Positions 29,030 to 37,801 are shown, counted from the first letter of the stretch. The stretch is 57,434 nt of DNA from Neobacillus citreus (GCF_018343545.2 NZ_JAGYPE020000037.1:1-57434), one strand, 5' to 3'. Made by a program: numbers and translations. Notes: a model not told the origin generated them from the sequence alone.

Positions 29030-31561
29030 TTGAAGGGTTATCAGAAGGATAAAATTTTTAAGATTGTAAAATTTTTATTCCCATTGCTTTTATTGATTTT
29101 TGCAATATTTGAAATAAAAAAGTTTGTGGGAAATTTAGATGTTCATTTGCTAGAAAAAGAATTAAATCAACTCAATTTTTTGACGCTGCTGCTTATCATT
29201 GGCATTACCTTTTCGGCTGTATTACCGATGCTTTTGTATGATGTGATTTTAGTTCGGATTTTAGGGGCAAAGGTCCCAAAAAAAGAATTGTTAGAGCAAT
29301 CGTTTATTGCCAATTCCTTTTCTAATTTAATCGGATTCGGCGGGTTAATCGGGGCAGCGTTAAGAACGTACTTTTTTCACAAACTTGAACAGGATAAGCG
29401 GAGATTACTTAGTGTTATAGCAACAGTTTCCCTATTTTATTTGGCAGGCATCTCATTGTTATCGTGGGCAGCGGCACTTTGGTTCCGGAAGTTTCCTCTG
29501 TTTGTCGATACCAAATGGCTTTATTTTGCTGTGTTGGGTGTCGCCCTTTATCTACCGGTCTTTTTAATGATACATAGAATGAACGCTAAAAAGGGCAAGC
29601 AATCTTTGATTACGGTAAAAGAGGGAACTAAGCTCATTGGGGTTTCTTTTGTTGAATGGATCGCTGTCTTTTTTGCTATTTATCTATTGACCAGAATTCT
29701 GGGTATCTCAATCCGAATCGAAGATCTTTTTCCTGTCTATATTGCCGCTGTTTGTGCAGGAATCATCAGTATGATACCGGGCGGTCTTGGCTCATTTGAT
29801 TTAGTTTTTATTTGGGGGATGCAGGAATTTCATATGGCCGAGGAAAAAGTCCTCGTTCTCCTTCTTTTGTATCGGGTAGGCTATTACTTACTGCCGTTTA
29901 TCGTGAGCCTCATTTTTTTTGTGAAGCTTTATTGGGAAAGATGGAACCAGTCGTGGAATAATTTACCTAACGCGATATTAGAGGTATTTAGCCACGTCAT
30001 TTTGACTATGCTAGTGTTTCTATCAGGGCTTATCCTGCTTTTATCTGCAAGTGTGCCGGGGATTATGTCGAGGCTTAAAATTGCCCAGGAACTGTTATCG
30101 TTTCCGATTATTAATGTTTCCCATCAACTCTCTGTTGCTGCTGGATTTTTGCTGTTAGGATTATCGCGAGGCATTGAATATAGAGTGAAACGGACATATG
30201 AATTAACAATGGCAGCCTTAATTCTTGCAGCACTGTTTTCCATTTTTAAAGGGATTGATTATGAAGAAGCCATCTTCTTAATTATTGTCGCCATCCTACT
30301 TAGAGTTTCGAAAGGGCAGTTCTATCGGGAAAGCTATGTATTAACCTGGGGAAGAACACTCTTTGATATTGCATTAATTGTAATCATTACATCGATGTAT
30401 ATCATCATTGGCTATTTAAATTTACCGGATGCCAAATTGGCGCTGCCTGCAAAATTATTGCCATATGTCATTATCGATTATCACGATTTATTTATGAGTG
30501 CGGGAATTGGGTTGTTTATTGCTGTTTCAATCCTTGCCATTGGCTATCTCAACAGCTTATCGAAAAAATGGAAATTTGAATCATCGTTGACACAAGAACA
30601 GGAAATCGTTCAGCATTTACATAAATATCAGGGGAAAGTCTTGTCCCATCTGATTTTCTTGCACGATAAATATATTTTCTGGAACAAAAAAAGAAATGTC
30701 ATGATTTCATTTCAAAAATATGCGGATAAACTGGTGATCCTTGGTGATCCAATTGGTGAACTAAATGATCTATCTTCCGCCATTGAAGAATTTCAGGAAA
30801 TTGCTGACCTGTATGGATTTTCGCTTGTATTCTATCAGGTTAGTGAAGAAATGCTTCCATACCTTTATAACCATGGATTTGCCTTTTTTAAATTGGGGGA
30901 AGAGGCCTTTGTGAAATTGCGGGAATTTTCATTGGCTGGAAGCAAAATGAAAGGATTACGGGCCATTAAAAACAAATTTACCAGTGAAAATTTTCGTTAC
31001 GAATTGGTAAATCCGCCTCATTCCAGTGAACTTTTAAATGAACTGCGTGAAGTGTCAAATGATTGGCTACAGGGAAGCAAAGAAAAGGGATATTCGCTGG
31101 GATTCTTTGATGAAGCTTACCTAAATAAGGCTCCTATTGCACTTGTAAAGGATCGTAATAGTAGAATTATTGGCTTCATGAGCATGATGTATGTTTATGA
31201 TGATAACCAGACTATTTCAGTGGATTTAATGAGATTCCGTCCGGATGTAGAATCAGGTAGCGTGGATTTTCTGTTTCTCTCCTTAATGGATTGGGCGAAG
31301 GAACAGGGGTACCGGCGATTTAATATGGGTATGGCCCCATTGGCGAATGTTGGCCTTTCCAGGTTTTCTTTTTTAAGTGAGAAAATTGCGGCGCAGATTT
31401 TCCTGCACGGTCATTTTTTCTATCATTTTCAAGGCTTAAGAAAATTCAAAGAAAAATATACAAATATTTGGGAACCGAAATATTTAGCCTATCGGAAAAA
31501 ATCTTCTCTTCCGTTTATTATGGCACAAATTACCCTGTTGATTTCGAAGAGAAGGGCATAG
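29030..31561 (+). CDS. mprF: Phosphatidylglycerol lysyltransferase/flippase MprF
   Basis: Adds lysine (or alanine) from aminoacyl-tRNA to phosphatidylglycerol and flips the product outward, lowering surface charge and protecting against cationic peptides. The N-terminal flippase has about 14 membrane segments (to about residue 510). The soluble C-terminal synthase domain (about 530-840) shows LGDPIGE, FYQVSEEMLPYLYNHGF, KLGEEAFV and the MGMAPLANVG region. It is 843 aa. I start at TTG 29030 with AGGTGAT spaced correctly; GTG 29021 would lie inside that site. Confidence 0.95.
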   Translation: MKGYQKDKIFKIVKFLFPLLLLIFAIFEIKKFVGNLDVHLLEKELNQLNFLTLLLIIGITFSAVLPMLLYDVILVRILGAKVPKKELLEQSFIANSFSNLIGFGGLIGAALRTYFFHKLEQDKRRLLSVIATVSLFYLAGISLLSWAAALWFRKFPLFVDTKWLYFAVLGVALYLPVFLMIHRMNAKKGKQSLITVKEGTKLIGVSFVEWIAVFFAIYLLTRILGISIRIEDLFPVYIAAVCAGIISMIPGGLGSFDLVFIWGMQEFHMAEEKVLVLLLLYRVGYYLLPFIVSLIFFVKLYWERWNQSWNNLPNAILEVFSHVILTMLVFLSGLILLLSASVPGIMSRLKIAQELLSFPIINVSHQLSVAAGFLLLGLSRGIEYRVKRTYELTMAALILAALFSIFKGIDYEEAIFLIIVAILLRVSKGQFYRESYVLTWGRTLFDIALIVIITSMYIIIGYLNLPDAKLALPAKLLPYVIIDYHDLFMSAGIGLFIAVSILAIGYLNSLSKKWKFESSLTQEQEIVQHLHKYQGKVLSHLIFLHDKYIFWNKKRNVMISFQKYADKLVILGDPIGELNDLSSAIEEFQEIADLYGFSLVFYQVSEEMLPYLYNHGFAFFKLGEEAFVKLREFSLAGSKMKGLRAIKNKFTSENFRYELVNPPHSSELLNELREVSNDWLQGSKEKGYSLGFFDEAYLNKAPIALVKDRNSRIIGFMSMMYVYDDNQTISVDLMRFRPDVESGSVDFLFLSLMDWAKEQGYRRFNMGMAPLANVGLSRFSFLSEKIAAQIFLHGHFFYHFQGLRKFKEKYTNIWEPKYLAYRKKSSLPFIMAQITLLISKRRA

Positions 31562-31563
31562 AT

Positions 31564-31606
31564 AATGAAAAGTGGCTGGGACAATGAGTCTGCCGCTTTT
31601 TTTTAT
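31564..31606 (+). terminator. Probable mprF terminator
   Basis: AAAGTGGC pairs with GCCGCTTT (one G.U) around a 15-nt loop, followed by T6. Confidence 0.5.
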
Positions 31607-31671
31607 ATAAATTTCCAAAAAGGACTCTTCATATCTATAAATATTTGGTAAAATCAATTAGGTAATTAGTC

Positions 31672-32841
31672 ATGGATAGGGTGTTGTCATTGAGTAAATG
31701 GATTTTAATTCTTATAATAGTCTTGTTCTTATTTTTAAACCAAATTCCCGTCTTTGCAGAAGGGACTGGGGACCTGCCATTAAAAAGTGAATCAGCGGTG
31801 CTTTTAGATACTGAAACGAATGCTGTTCTCTACGGGAAAAATGCGGACGAAAAAATGTATCCTGCCAGCGTTACGAAAATCGCTACAGCTATTTATGCCA
31901 TTGAAAAAGGGGACTTAGACAGTATTGCGACAGTCAGTGCCAATGCTGTTAGACAAGATGGTACAAGGGTCTACTTAGTGGAAGGTGAACAAGTACCGCT
32001 AAAAAAACTAATTCAAGGGATGCTGATCAATTCAGGGAATGACGCCGCAGTGGCGATTGCGGAACAAATTGACGGCAGTGTTGACCTTTTTGCGGAACAT
32101 ATAAATGAATATTTAAAAACAGTTATTGGGGTTAAAAATACGCACTTTACAAATCCAAGCGGCCTTCACGATGACAATCATTATACAACTGCAATGGATT
32201 TGGCATTGATTACGAACTATGCCATGAAGAATCCTCAATTTGCCGAGATTTTTGGAACAAAAAGATTACATTGGGAGGGCCAGTCCTGGAATACTGACCT
32301 AATCACTCATCATCTTATGCTAAAAGGCGAACTTCCATACGCGGGAATAACCGGGGGGAAAACAGGATATACCACAGTATCGAAACAAACTTTGGCCACC
32401 ACTGCCGATAATGGGAATTTAAAATTAACGGTGATTGTCCTAAAATCAGACCAAAAAAGAGACAAATATGATGATACAGCCATCCTGTTTGATTATGGAT
32501 TTAATGAATATGTCCATTCCACCCTAAAACATGGGGAAGTTTATAAGAGCGGCGATCAGGAATTTCTATTGGATAGAGATCTCCTTGTAACGGAGGATAA
32601 AAGTGGAATTGTAAAAAAAGTCGACAGTACCGGCCGGTTATCTATTGAAAATCCAAATGGTCAGGTTCTTCAGGTGGCTCAGTTAAAACAAAAGGAAGAA
32701 CCAAAACCTGTGAAAACTTCTTTAAAATCAAGTAAATCCACTAATAAGCAGGAATATGCAGCATCATACTTTTGGATTTTTATAGTTGCGGCTGCTGCCG
32801 TTTTAATAGGTGCCGGGAAAAAAATAACAGGTAAAATGTAG
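31672..32841 (+). CDS. D-alanyl-D-alanine carboxypeptidase (PBP5/DacF type)
   Basis: Low-molecular-weight penicillin-binding protein that trims the terminal D-Ala of peptidoglycan stem peptides. A signal peptide (about 1-29, ending PVFAE) is followed by the peptidase S11 domain: Ser66-x-x-Lys69 in YPASVTKI, SGN at 121-123 and KTG at 230-232. The C-terminus has a linker and a membrane segment (WIFIVAAAAVLIGAG), a true helix rather than the amphipathic tail of PBP5. It is 389 aa. Which Bacillus paralogue it matches is uncertain. Confidence 0.92.
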   Translation: MDRVLSLSKWILILIIVLFLFLNQIPVFAEGTGDLPLKSESAVLLDTETNAVLYGKNADEKMYPASVTKIATAIYAIEKGDLDSIATVSANAVRQDGTRVYLVEGEQVPLKKLIQGMLINSGNDAAVAIAEQIDGSVDLFAEHINEYLKTVIGVKNTHFTNPSGLHDDNHYTTAMDLALITNYAMKNPQFAEIFGTKRLHWEGQSWNTDLITHHLMLKGELPYAGITGGKTGYTTVSKQTLATTADNGNLKLTVIVLKSDQKRDKYDDTAILFDYGFNEYVHSTLKHGEVYKSGDQEFLLDRDLLVTEDKSGIVKKVDSTGRLSIENPNGQVLQVAQLKQKEEPKPVKTSLKSSKSTNKQEYAASYFWIFIVAAAAVLIGAGKKITGKM

Positions 32842-32850
32842 ATGAATATA

Positions 32851-32886
32851 GAAAGCCATGAAATGCTTTAGTTTCATGGCTTTCTT
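32851..32886. terminator. Bidirectional terminator
   Basis: A 13-bp stem GAAAGCCATGAAA / TTTCATGGCTTTC lies between the convergent carboxypeptidase and modB. The modB stop codon falls in the right arm. Confidence 0.9.
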
Positions 32887-33536
32887 TGTGTTAAATTGGT
32901 TGTCAATAGCATTAAAAAAGAGATGAAGATCATTGAAATGACTAACAGCCAAGCTAATTTCATATTGCCTGTTTCCATTGCAACATATACAGCAGTGGGA
33001 GCCGTCTGGGTTTTCCCAGGGATATTGCCGGCAAACATGAGCGTGGCGCCAAATTCCCCCAATGCTCTAGCAAAGCTAAGTATGAATCCGGAAACAATCG
33101 ATTTTACTGATAGTGGGAGAGTTACTTGTAAAAAAACATTAAAATCACTTGCCCCGTCCATCTTCGCAGCCTCTTCGATATCCTTGTCCACGGCTTGAAA
33201 TCCAGTTTTTACAGATTGGTACATTAATGGAAATGCAACAATAGTGGAGGCAATAATCGCTGCCAGTGGTGTAAAAATGATGGAGCTGTCGAAAAGGGTT
33301 TCGATAAAAGCACCTGCCGGACTATTTTTTCCAAAAAAGAAAATTAATAAAAAGCCAATAACGGTAGGCGGCAAAACAATAGGCAGCAGCATCAGGGTCT
33401 CTATGATCATTTTTCCTTTAAAATGTTTATCAGCAAATAACCTGCCGAATAAAATACCAAAGATTAGTGCCAGTAGGGCAGAAATTGTGGCCACTTTCAG
33501 TGACAATAAAATTGGGGGCCAAAATTCATTAAGCAT
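32874..33536 (-). CDS. modB: Molybdate ABC transporter permease ModB (orphan)
   Basis: A 220-aa permease with about five membrane segments. The EAA loop EEAAKMDGASDFNVFLQVTLP docks the ATPase, and LARALGEFGATLMFAGNIPGKTQT is typical of ModB/CysT-type permeases. It would move molybdate (or tungstate) for molybdopterin enzymes such as the formate dehydrogenase here. No modA or modC is adjacent, which is unusual; partners must be elsewhere. AGAGGAAG lies 13 nt before the ATG. Confidence 0.88.
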   Translation of the reverse strand: MLNEFWPPILLSLKVATISALLALIFGILFGRLFADKHFKGKMIIETLMLLPIVLPPTVIGFLLIFFFGKNSPAGAFIETLFDSSIIFTPLAAIIASTIVAFPLMYQSVKTGFQAVDKDIEEAAKMDGASDFNVFLQVTLPLSVKSIVSGFILSFARALGEFGATLMFAGNIPGKTQTAPTAVYVAMETGNMKLAWLLVISMIFISFLMLLTTNLTQRKP

Positions 33537-33617
33537 AGTAGATAAAATACTTCCTCTCGAACGGCTGATTATTCCCTCATTATAGCGAAAGCTTCCAATT
33601 CATAAAAGATATAAAAC

Positions 33618-33644
33618 AAAAAAACTGCCAAATTGCAGTTTTTA
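33618..33644 (-). terminator. Terminator of the Asn-rich spore-type gene
   Basis: AAAAACTGC / GCAGTTTTT stem with loop CAAATT, followed on the minus strand by T7GTTTT. It abuts the stop of the gene ending at 33642. Confidence 0.8.
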
Positions 33645-33914
33645 TAGATCATCTTTGTCTTTGGCCAATAGCTGCTGGGCGCCTGAATCGAAGGAGCTCG
33701 GGGAATCAATTTGATCTCGGTCATCGACAAAGCTCCTATTCCCAAAGAAATCACTCTTATCACCAAAATTTTGGCCGTAGCCTTGATTTTTCTTGTCGGA
33801 ATTATGCCACTCAGCCAGCAGGTTTTGGCCAATATTTACGGCGGAAGCATTTTCAAAGGAATTAATTTTAATCATAAATATATTTATATTAATATATGGA
33901 ACGGGAGTGGGCAT
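33642..33914 (-). CDS. Small Asn/Asp-rich protein, probably spore-associated
   Basis: A 90-aa hydrophilic protein: MPTPVPYININIFMIKINSF followed by ENASAVNIGQNLLAEWHNSDKK..., with Asp/Ser-rich C-terminus. The 'IKIN...ENAS(A/S)VNIGQN' stretch resembles small spore germination or coat proteins of the GerPA/GerPF kind, although I cannot name the family. The start is strong (AAGGAGGAGATGAC before ATG). It is divergent from the Hsp20 gene, which resembles coat protein CotP. Function inferred only from composition and neighbours. Confidence 0.7.
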   Translation of the reverse strand: MPTPVPYININIFMIKINSFENASAVNIGQNLLAEWHNSDKKNQGYGQNFGDKSDFFGNRSFVDDRDQIDSPSSFDSGAQQLLAKDKDDL

Positions 33915-34063
33915 GTCATCTCCTCCTTATAATTGCTTTTAAATATATGCAATTCCCTAATGTTTATGAGGAAATTAAGGATTAAAATAACTTTCAGTTA
34001 AGTATGATGAAGTAAGGCTTTGTTTTTTGCTTCCCTAGATTAGGGGAGAGGGGGTGCGGATTG

Positions 34064-34555
34064 ATGGATATGGAAAAGTTGAAACAATGGCTAGAGATGG
34101 CTAAAAATATGCAGGGCGGGGATTTCTGGAACAATATCTTTGACCAAGAATTTGCCCAACAATTTATGAATGAAGCGCCTTTTAAGACACCTAATGCCCA
34201 TTCAAACCGGCAGCAGCCCGGCACCGATCTGAAAAGCGAGAGAACGTTCCCTGCAATTGATTTAATGGAAGGGGAAGAGGAGGTAATGGTAGTTATCGAG
34301 CTCCCTGGTGTCTTAAAAGAAAACATAGAATTAGGGCTTAATGGCAATATTCTCACCGTCAAAGGAAGAGCGCTGCCTGTTCATCCACATTTGAAATATA
34401 CTTATTCGGAAAGGTTTTACGGTGAATTCAATCGGCAGATTACCTTACCTGATACCGTAAATCCGCAGGATATCAGCGCTAAATTCTGGAATGGCTTATT
34501 AATAGTCAGTTATCAACGATTCGTACAAAAGGGCGAAATTATCCCAATTGAATAA
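34064..34555 (+). CDS. Hsp20/alpha-crystallin family protein (CotP-like)
   Basis: A 163-aa small heat-shock-type protein. An N-terminal helical region (LEMAKNMQGGDFW) precedes the alpha-crystallin domain (about 65-160) with AIDLMEGEEEVMVVIELPGV, a LNGNILTVKGRA strand and QITLPDTVNPQDISAKFWNGLL ending in the L-I-V strand. Family members act as ATP-independent chaperones; in Bacillus some are spore coat proteins. AGAGGGGG precedes the start; TTG at 34061 is an equally possible start, one codon longer. Confidence 0.87.
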   Translation: MDMEKLKQWLEMAKNMQGGDFWNNIFDQEFAQQFMNEAPFKTPNAHSNRQQPGTDLKSERTFPAIDLMEGEEEVMVVIELPGVLKENIELGLNGNILTVKGRALPVHPHLKYTYSERFYGEFNRQITLPDTVNPQDISAKFWNGLLIVSYQRFVQKGEIIPIE

Positions 34556-34640
34556 CAGGTTTTTATGAAAATAGGACTTGATAAGCAGTGTTTTCCATAT
34601 AAATAAAGTAAGGTTAAAAATAAGGGAGCGTTTTAGGCCA

Positions 34641-35057
34641 ATGTCAATAAAAAATTTATTCCTTATTTTCCGCAAAAATGATTATGATAAAGAACTCCGA
34701 AAAAAAATAACTTCCTTAGAGAGAAATATAGAAGAATTGGAACAAACGCTGCGGGACTTAAAGGCACAAAACAAGCCTGATGAAACCGTGAAAACAAAGG
34801 ATCCCCCTATAATAATCGAAAAAATAAATATCGAAAAAATTATTCTGGATAAATATGAATTGAATAATAACTTCGGACAGCTTGGGATTAAAGAATTGAA
34901 AGGAAAATTAAACATAGGTGCCACATACGGCAGTGAATTTACACCAAATTTCACCGGAGATGAAGACGATAAAGTAACCGAAGCTAAAGAGGAAAGAATC
35001 AAGAAGCAAGAAAAACCGAATGGACCCAAGGTAAATATTAAACCAAAAGACCATTAA
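34641..35057 (+). CDS. GerPC-like coiled-coil protein
   Basis: A 138-aa hydrophilic protein. Residues about 15-45 form a coiled coil (DKELRKKITSLERNIEELEQ). The centre reads IEKIILDKYELNNNFGQLGI followed by KELKGKLNIGATYG, which resembles the 'FDQLKIERLEGTLNIGL' region I recall from spore germination protein GerPC. The tail is Lys/Glu-rich. It may be a spore coat or inner-layer assembly factor, in line with the two genes upstream. ATG at 34641 is preferred; AGGGAG lies 13 nt upstream, and an extended start at 34578 cannot be excluded. Confidence 0.7.
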   Translation: MSIKNLFLIFRKNDYDKELRKKITSLERNIEELEQTLRDLKAQNKPDETVKTKDPPIIIEKINIEKIILDKYELNNNFGQLGIKELKGKLNIGATYGSEFTPNFTGDEDDKVTEAKEERIKKQEKPNGPKVNIKPKDH

Positions 35058-35059
35058 AA

Positions 35060-35089
35060 AAAGACTAAAGAGGAGTCCTTTAGTCTTTG
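35060..35089. terminator. Bidirectional terminator GerPC-like / ykuS
   Basis: An 11-bp stem AAAGACTAAAG / CTTTAGTCTTT with loop AGGAGTC sits between convergent genes. Confidence 0.85.
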
Positions 35090-35097
35090 TGTTAACA

Positions 35098-35340
35098 TTA
35101 TTGAAGTCTGCTTTCAACCGCTTGGCATACTTCATCAGCAGACAAACCGTTTGCATCAATAACCGGTGCTTTCGTAACGGTATCAGCCATTCCCATAACG
35201 TTCGAATCAAGGCCGGTAACGACACAGCAATCACAATTTTGGGCGTCAGACTCCTGTTTGAGTTCGACAACATCATATCCTTTTGCACGTAGAGCATCTT
35301 GAACATTTGTAAGAGATTGTTCTACTCCAACCCTTGCCAT
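35098..35340 (-). CDS. ykuS: UPF0180 family protein YkuS
   Basis: An 80-aa protein of UPF0180: [53 protein letters not shown]. The paired Cys in NCDCCVVTG and the general P-loop-like open fold of the family are visible; function is unknown. It matches B. subtilis YkuS closely over its whole length. It is transcribed divergently from the small ORF at 35437. Confidence 0.88.
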   Translation of the reverse strand: MARVGVEQSLTNVQDALRAKGYDVVELKQESDAQNCDCCVVTGLDSNVMGMADTVTKAPVIDANGLSADEVCQAVESRLQ

Positions 35341-35436
35341 ACAAACACCTCCTCAATCATTATGTTGCCTAAGTTTGACAGAAATATTCCGAATAACAGG
35401 GGATAATCTTTCAAAAGCTAAAATGGGAGGTGTACT

Positions 35437-35577
35437 ATGGGCAAACGCAGTAAAAAGAAAGCCGACCCTTCAACCATAGGGTTGGCTTCACCAGAAGTAG
35501 AAGGACAGGGAACGACCACAACAGAAACTGGCTCCAGAATGCAGCCATCTTCAAGGAAAAAGCAGAAACAAATGTAA
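35437..35577 (+). CDS. Small basic protein, YuzL-like
   Basis: A 46-aa ORF, MGKRSKKKADPSTIGLASPE followed by VEGQGTTTTETGSRMQPSS and ending RKKQKQM. GGGAGGTG lies 4 nt before the ATG and a strong terminator follows. It resembles the YuzL family (KKKxPS...GLS/A...VxGxG) as I recall it, and similar tiny basic proteins are made in sporulating Bacillus. It is not a SASP. Function unknown. Confidence 0.7.
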   Translation: MGKRSKKKADPSTIGLASPEVEGQGTTTTETGSRMQPSSRKKQKQM

Positions 35578-35583
35578 TAATGA

Positions 35584-35618
35584 AATAAGAGGCTGCCATT
35601 TGACAGCCTCTTATTTGT
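35584..35618 (+). terminator. Terminator of the YuzL-like gene
   Basis: A 12-bp perfect stem AATAAGAGGCTG / CAGCCTCTTATT with an 8-nt loop, then TTGT. Confidence 0.8.
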
Positions 35619-35757
35619 CCAGCTCCAGCGCCCAGCGGCTATTGTCCTTCGCTCATCTCCCTACGATAAGTCAACATCGGATCGCTTCGCTCTCCGTGTT
35701 TCCTTTATCTCAGTCGATGCGCTCCAGGCCATACGCCGCTAAACGGGCGCTTCCACT
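35617..35757. repeat. GC-rich intergenic repeat with inverted ends (second family)
   Basis: Starts TCCAGCTCCAGCGCCCAGCG and ends CGCCGCTAAACGGGCGCTT; AGCGCCC-AGCGGC pairs with GCCGCT-AAAC-GGGCGCT. I recall the 'CCAGCTCCAGCGCC' end as a widespread Bacillaceae intergenic repeat. It is distinct from the CTGTTGATT family in this window. Confidence 0.7.
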
Positions 35758-35764
35758 TTTCTAA

Positions 35765-37384
35765 TTATTTATACATCTCTGCTACTTGTTTTTGTATATC
35801 AGTATTCTCTAGGTATTCATCATAAGACATTTGCTTATCGACCAATCCAGCAGGTGTTAGTTCAAAAATGCGGTTGGCAATCGTTTGGATAAACTGATGG
35901 TCATGGGAAGCAAACAGCATGGATCCCTTAAAATTAATTAATCCATTGTTTAGAGCGGTAATAGACTCCAAATCCAAGTGGTTGGTTGGCTCATCTAAGA
36001 GCAAGACATTTGCTCCGCTAAGCATCATTTTGGACAGCATACAGCGGACTTTTTCTCCTCCGGAAAGGACGCTTGATTTCTTTAAAACTTCTTCACCGGA
36101 AAATAGCATTCTTCCTAAAAATCCACGTAGGAAGCTTTCACTGTCATCTTTTGGTGAAAACTGACGAAGCCAATCAACAAGATTTAAGTCGCTATTCTCA
36201 AAGTATTCCGAGTTATCCTTTGGAAAGTAGGCTTGAGATGTGGTGATTCCCCATTTAAAGGTACCGCTGTCAGCTTCCATTTCACCCATTAATATTTTAA
36301 AGAGTGTTGTTTTGGCTGTTTCATTTGTTCCGACAAGGGCGATTTTGTCTCCCTTGTTCATGATAAAGCTAATGTTATCAAGTACCTTCACGCCTTCGAT
36401 TGTTTTCGTCAGCCCTTCTACTCTTAACAAATCATTACCAATTTCCCTATCTGGGGTAAAGCCGACATATGGATATCGTCTTGAAGATGGTCTAATATCA
36501 TCAAGTGTAATTTTGTCCAATAGCTTTTTCCGTGATGTTGCCTGCTTGGATTTTGAAGCATTCGCACTAAAACGGGCAATAAAGCTTTGCAACTCTTTAA
36601 TTTTTTCTTCTTTCTTCTTATTGGCGTCCTGCGCCATTTTTGAAGCTAATTGACTGGATTCATACCAGAAGTCGTAGTTGCCGACATAGATTTGGATTTT
36701 GCCAAAGTCTAAATCCGCAATATGGGTACAAACCTTATTTAAGAAGTGACGGTCATGGGATACAACAATCACTGTATTTTCAAAATTGATCAGGAATTCT
36801 TCAAGCCATTGGATGGCCTTAATATCCAGATGGTTGGTTGGCTCGTCTAAAAGTAATACATCAGGCTGGCCAAATAGGGCCTGTGCAAGAAGGACTTTTA
36901 CCTTTTCAGCACCTGTTAATTCAGCCAACTTTTTATAATGAAGCTCTTCGCCAATTCCCAGACCTTTTAACAGGATGGCCGCTTCAGATTCAGCTTCCCA
37001 GCCGTTTAACTCGGCAAATTCACCCTCGAGTTCAGCAGCTTTCATGCCGTCCTCATCCGTGAAGTTTTCTTTCATATAAATGGCGTCTTTTTCCTGCATT
37101 ACCTGATAAAGTCTGGTGTGACCCATGATAACTGTTTTTAAAACTTCATGTTCCTCATATTCAAAGTGGTTCTGCTTTAAAACCGCCATCCGCTCGTTCG
37201 GTCCTAGTTGGACTGTACCCGTTTGCGCTTCAATTTCTCCAGCGAGTATTTTTATAAAGGTAGATTTTCCGGCACCGTTCGCCCCGATGAGACCGTAGCA
37301 ATTGCCGGGAGTAAATTTAATATTCACATCTTCAAAAAGCTTTCGGTCTCCGTATCTTAAACTTACATTACTTACAGTAATCAT
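35765..37384 (-). CDS. ykpA: ABC-F family ATPase (YkpA/YbiT type)
   Basis: Soluble protein of 539 aa with two ABC domains and no membrane part; ABC-F proteins act on the ribosome. Domain 1 has GANGAGKST and LLLDEPTNHLD; a charged linker (KKKEEKIKELQSFIARF) follows; domain 2 has LSGGEKVRCMLSKMM and LLLDEPTNHLD. The second Walker A is GTNETAKTT, with Ala replacing the Gly before Lys; I recall a similar sequence in YkpA, so this is probably a subfamily trait. The start is ATG 37384 behind GGAGGAT, five codons inside the longest ORF. Confidence 0.9.
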   Translation of the reverse strand: MITVSNVSLRYGDRKLFEDVNIKFTPGNCYGLIGANGAGKSTFIKILAGEIEAQTGTVQLGPNERMAVLKQNHFEYEEHEVLKTVIMGHTRLYQVMQEKDAIYMKENFTDEDGMKAAELEGEFAELNGWEAESEAAILLKGLGIGEELHYKKLAELTGAEKVKVLLAQALFGQPDVLLLDEPTNHLDIKAIQWLEEFLINFENTVIVVSHDRHFLNKVCTHIADLDFGKIQIYVGNYDFWYESSQLASKMAQDANKKKEEKIKELQSFIARFSANASKSKQATSRKKLLDKITLDDIRPSSRRYPYVGFTPDREIGNDLLRVEGLTKTIEGVKVLDNISFIMNKGDKIALVGTNETAKTTLFKILMGEMEADSGTFKWGITTSQAYFPKDNSEYFENSDLNLVDWLRQFSPKDDSESFLRGFLGRMLFSGEEVLKKSSVLSGGEKVRCMLSKMMLSGANVLLLDEPTNHLDLESITALNNGLINFKGSMLFASHDHQFIQTIANRIFELTPAGLVDKQMSYDEYLENTDIQKQVAEMYK

Positions 37385-37613
37385 TCTTGCATCCTCCAAA
37401 AAAACATATTGCTTTGTATTATACCATTAATAAGGGAAAAGAGCGAATTTCACAAAAAAATCTTTGGGGGAAAATGCATCATTTTTTTGAGTTTTGTGGG
37501 GAAGTAAAGTAGTAAAAAGAAAAATTTTCTAAAAAAATTTTTTTGTTTTCACACTTTATTCATATTTTTGTTGTAAAATTATCGTAAGATGCAGTTAAAA
37601 GAGGGTGAATTGT

Positions 37614-37751
37614 GTGGCCAAAAAACAGCTCGCAGAACTCGTAAACAAGCTTAAAAAAGCAGGTATTAAAGCGAGTTTAACGAAACCAAAGTCCAATTAT
37701 CATTTATCTTTGCAGCAATTAAAAAAATATCCTTCATCTGTTGTTAAATAA
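37614..37751 (+). CDS. Unknown 45-residue basic protein
   Basis: GTG at 37614, behind GAGGGTGAATT, opens a 45-aa ORF: VAKKQLAELVNKLKKAGIKA followed by SLTKPKSNYHLSLQQLKKYP. It is strongly basic, without Cys, and predicted helical in its first half. I do not recognise it. TTTTCACACTTTATTC upstream and a terminator downstream frame it as a monocistronic small gene. Confidence 0.6.
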   Translation: MAKKQLAELVNKLKKAGIKASLTKPKSNYHLSLQQLKKYPSSVVK

Positions 37752-37764
37752 TATATGTAGTGAA

Positions 37765-37800
37765 AAGCGATTAATCCTAGGGACTAACCGCTTTTTTTAT
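37765..37800 (+). terminator. Terminator after the 45-residue ORF
   Basis: AAAAGCG pairs with CGCTTTT, with TTA/TAA extension across a mismatch, followed by T7. It also suits the convergent SCO gene, in whose antisense an A-run lies. Confidence 0.65.
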
Positions 37801-37801
37801 A

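Noticed and set aside
36361..36420. Broken second Walker A in the ABC-F ATPase (GTNETAKTT)
   Set aside because: The Lys-Thr-Thr is intact, and I recall the same substitution in YkpA-type proteins, so it is likely a subfamily feature and not damage.
36240..36653. 137-residue plus-strand ORF inside the ABC-F gene
   Set aside because: Antisense shadow of a well-conserved gene, with no ribosome binding site.
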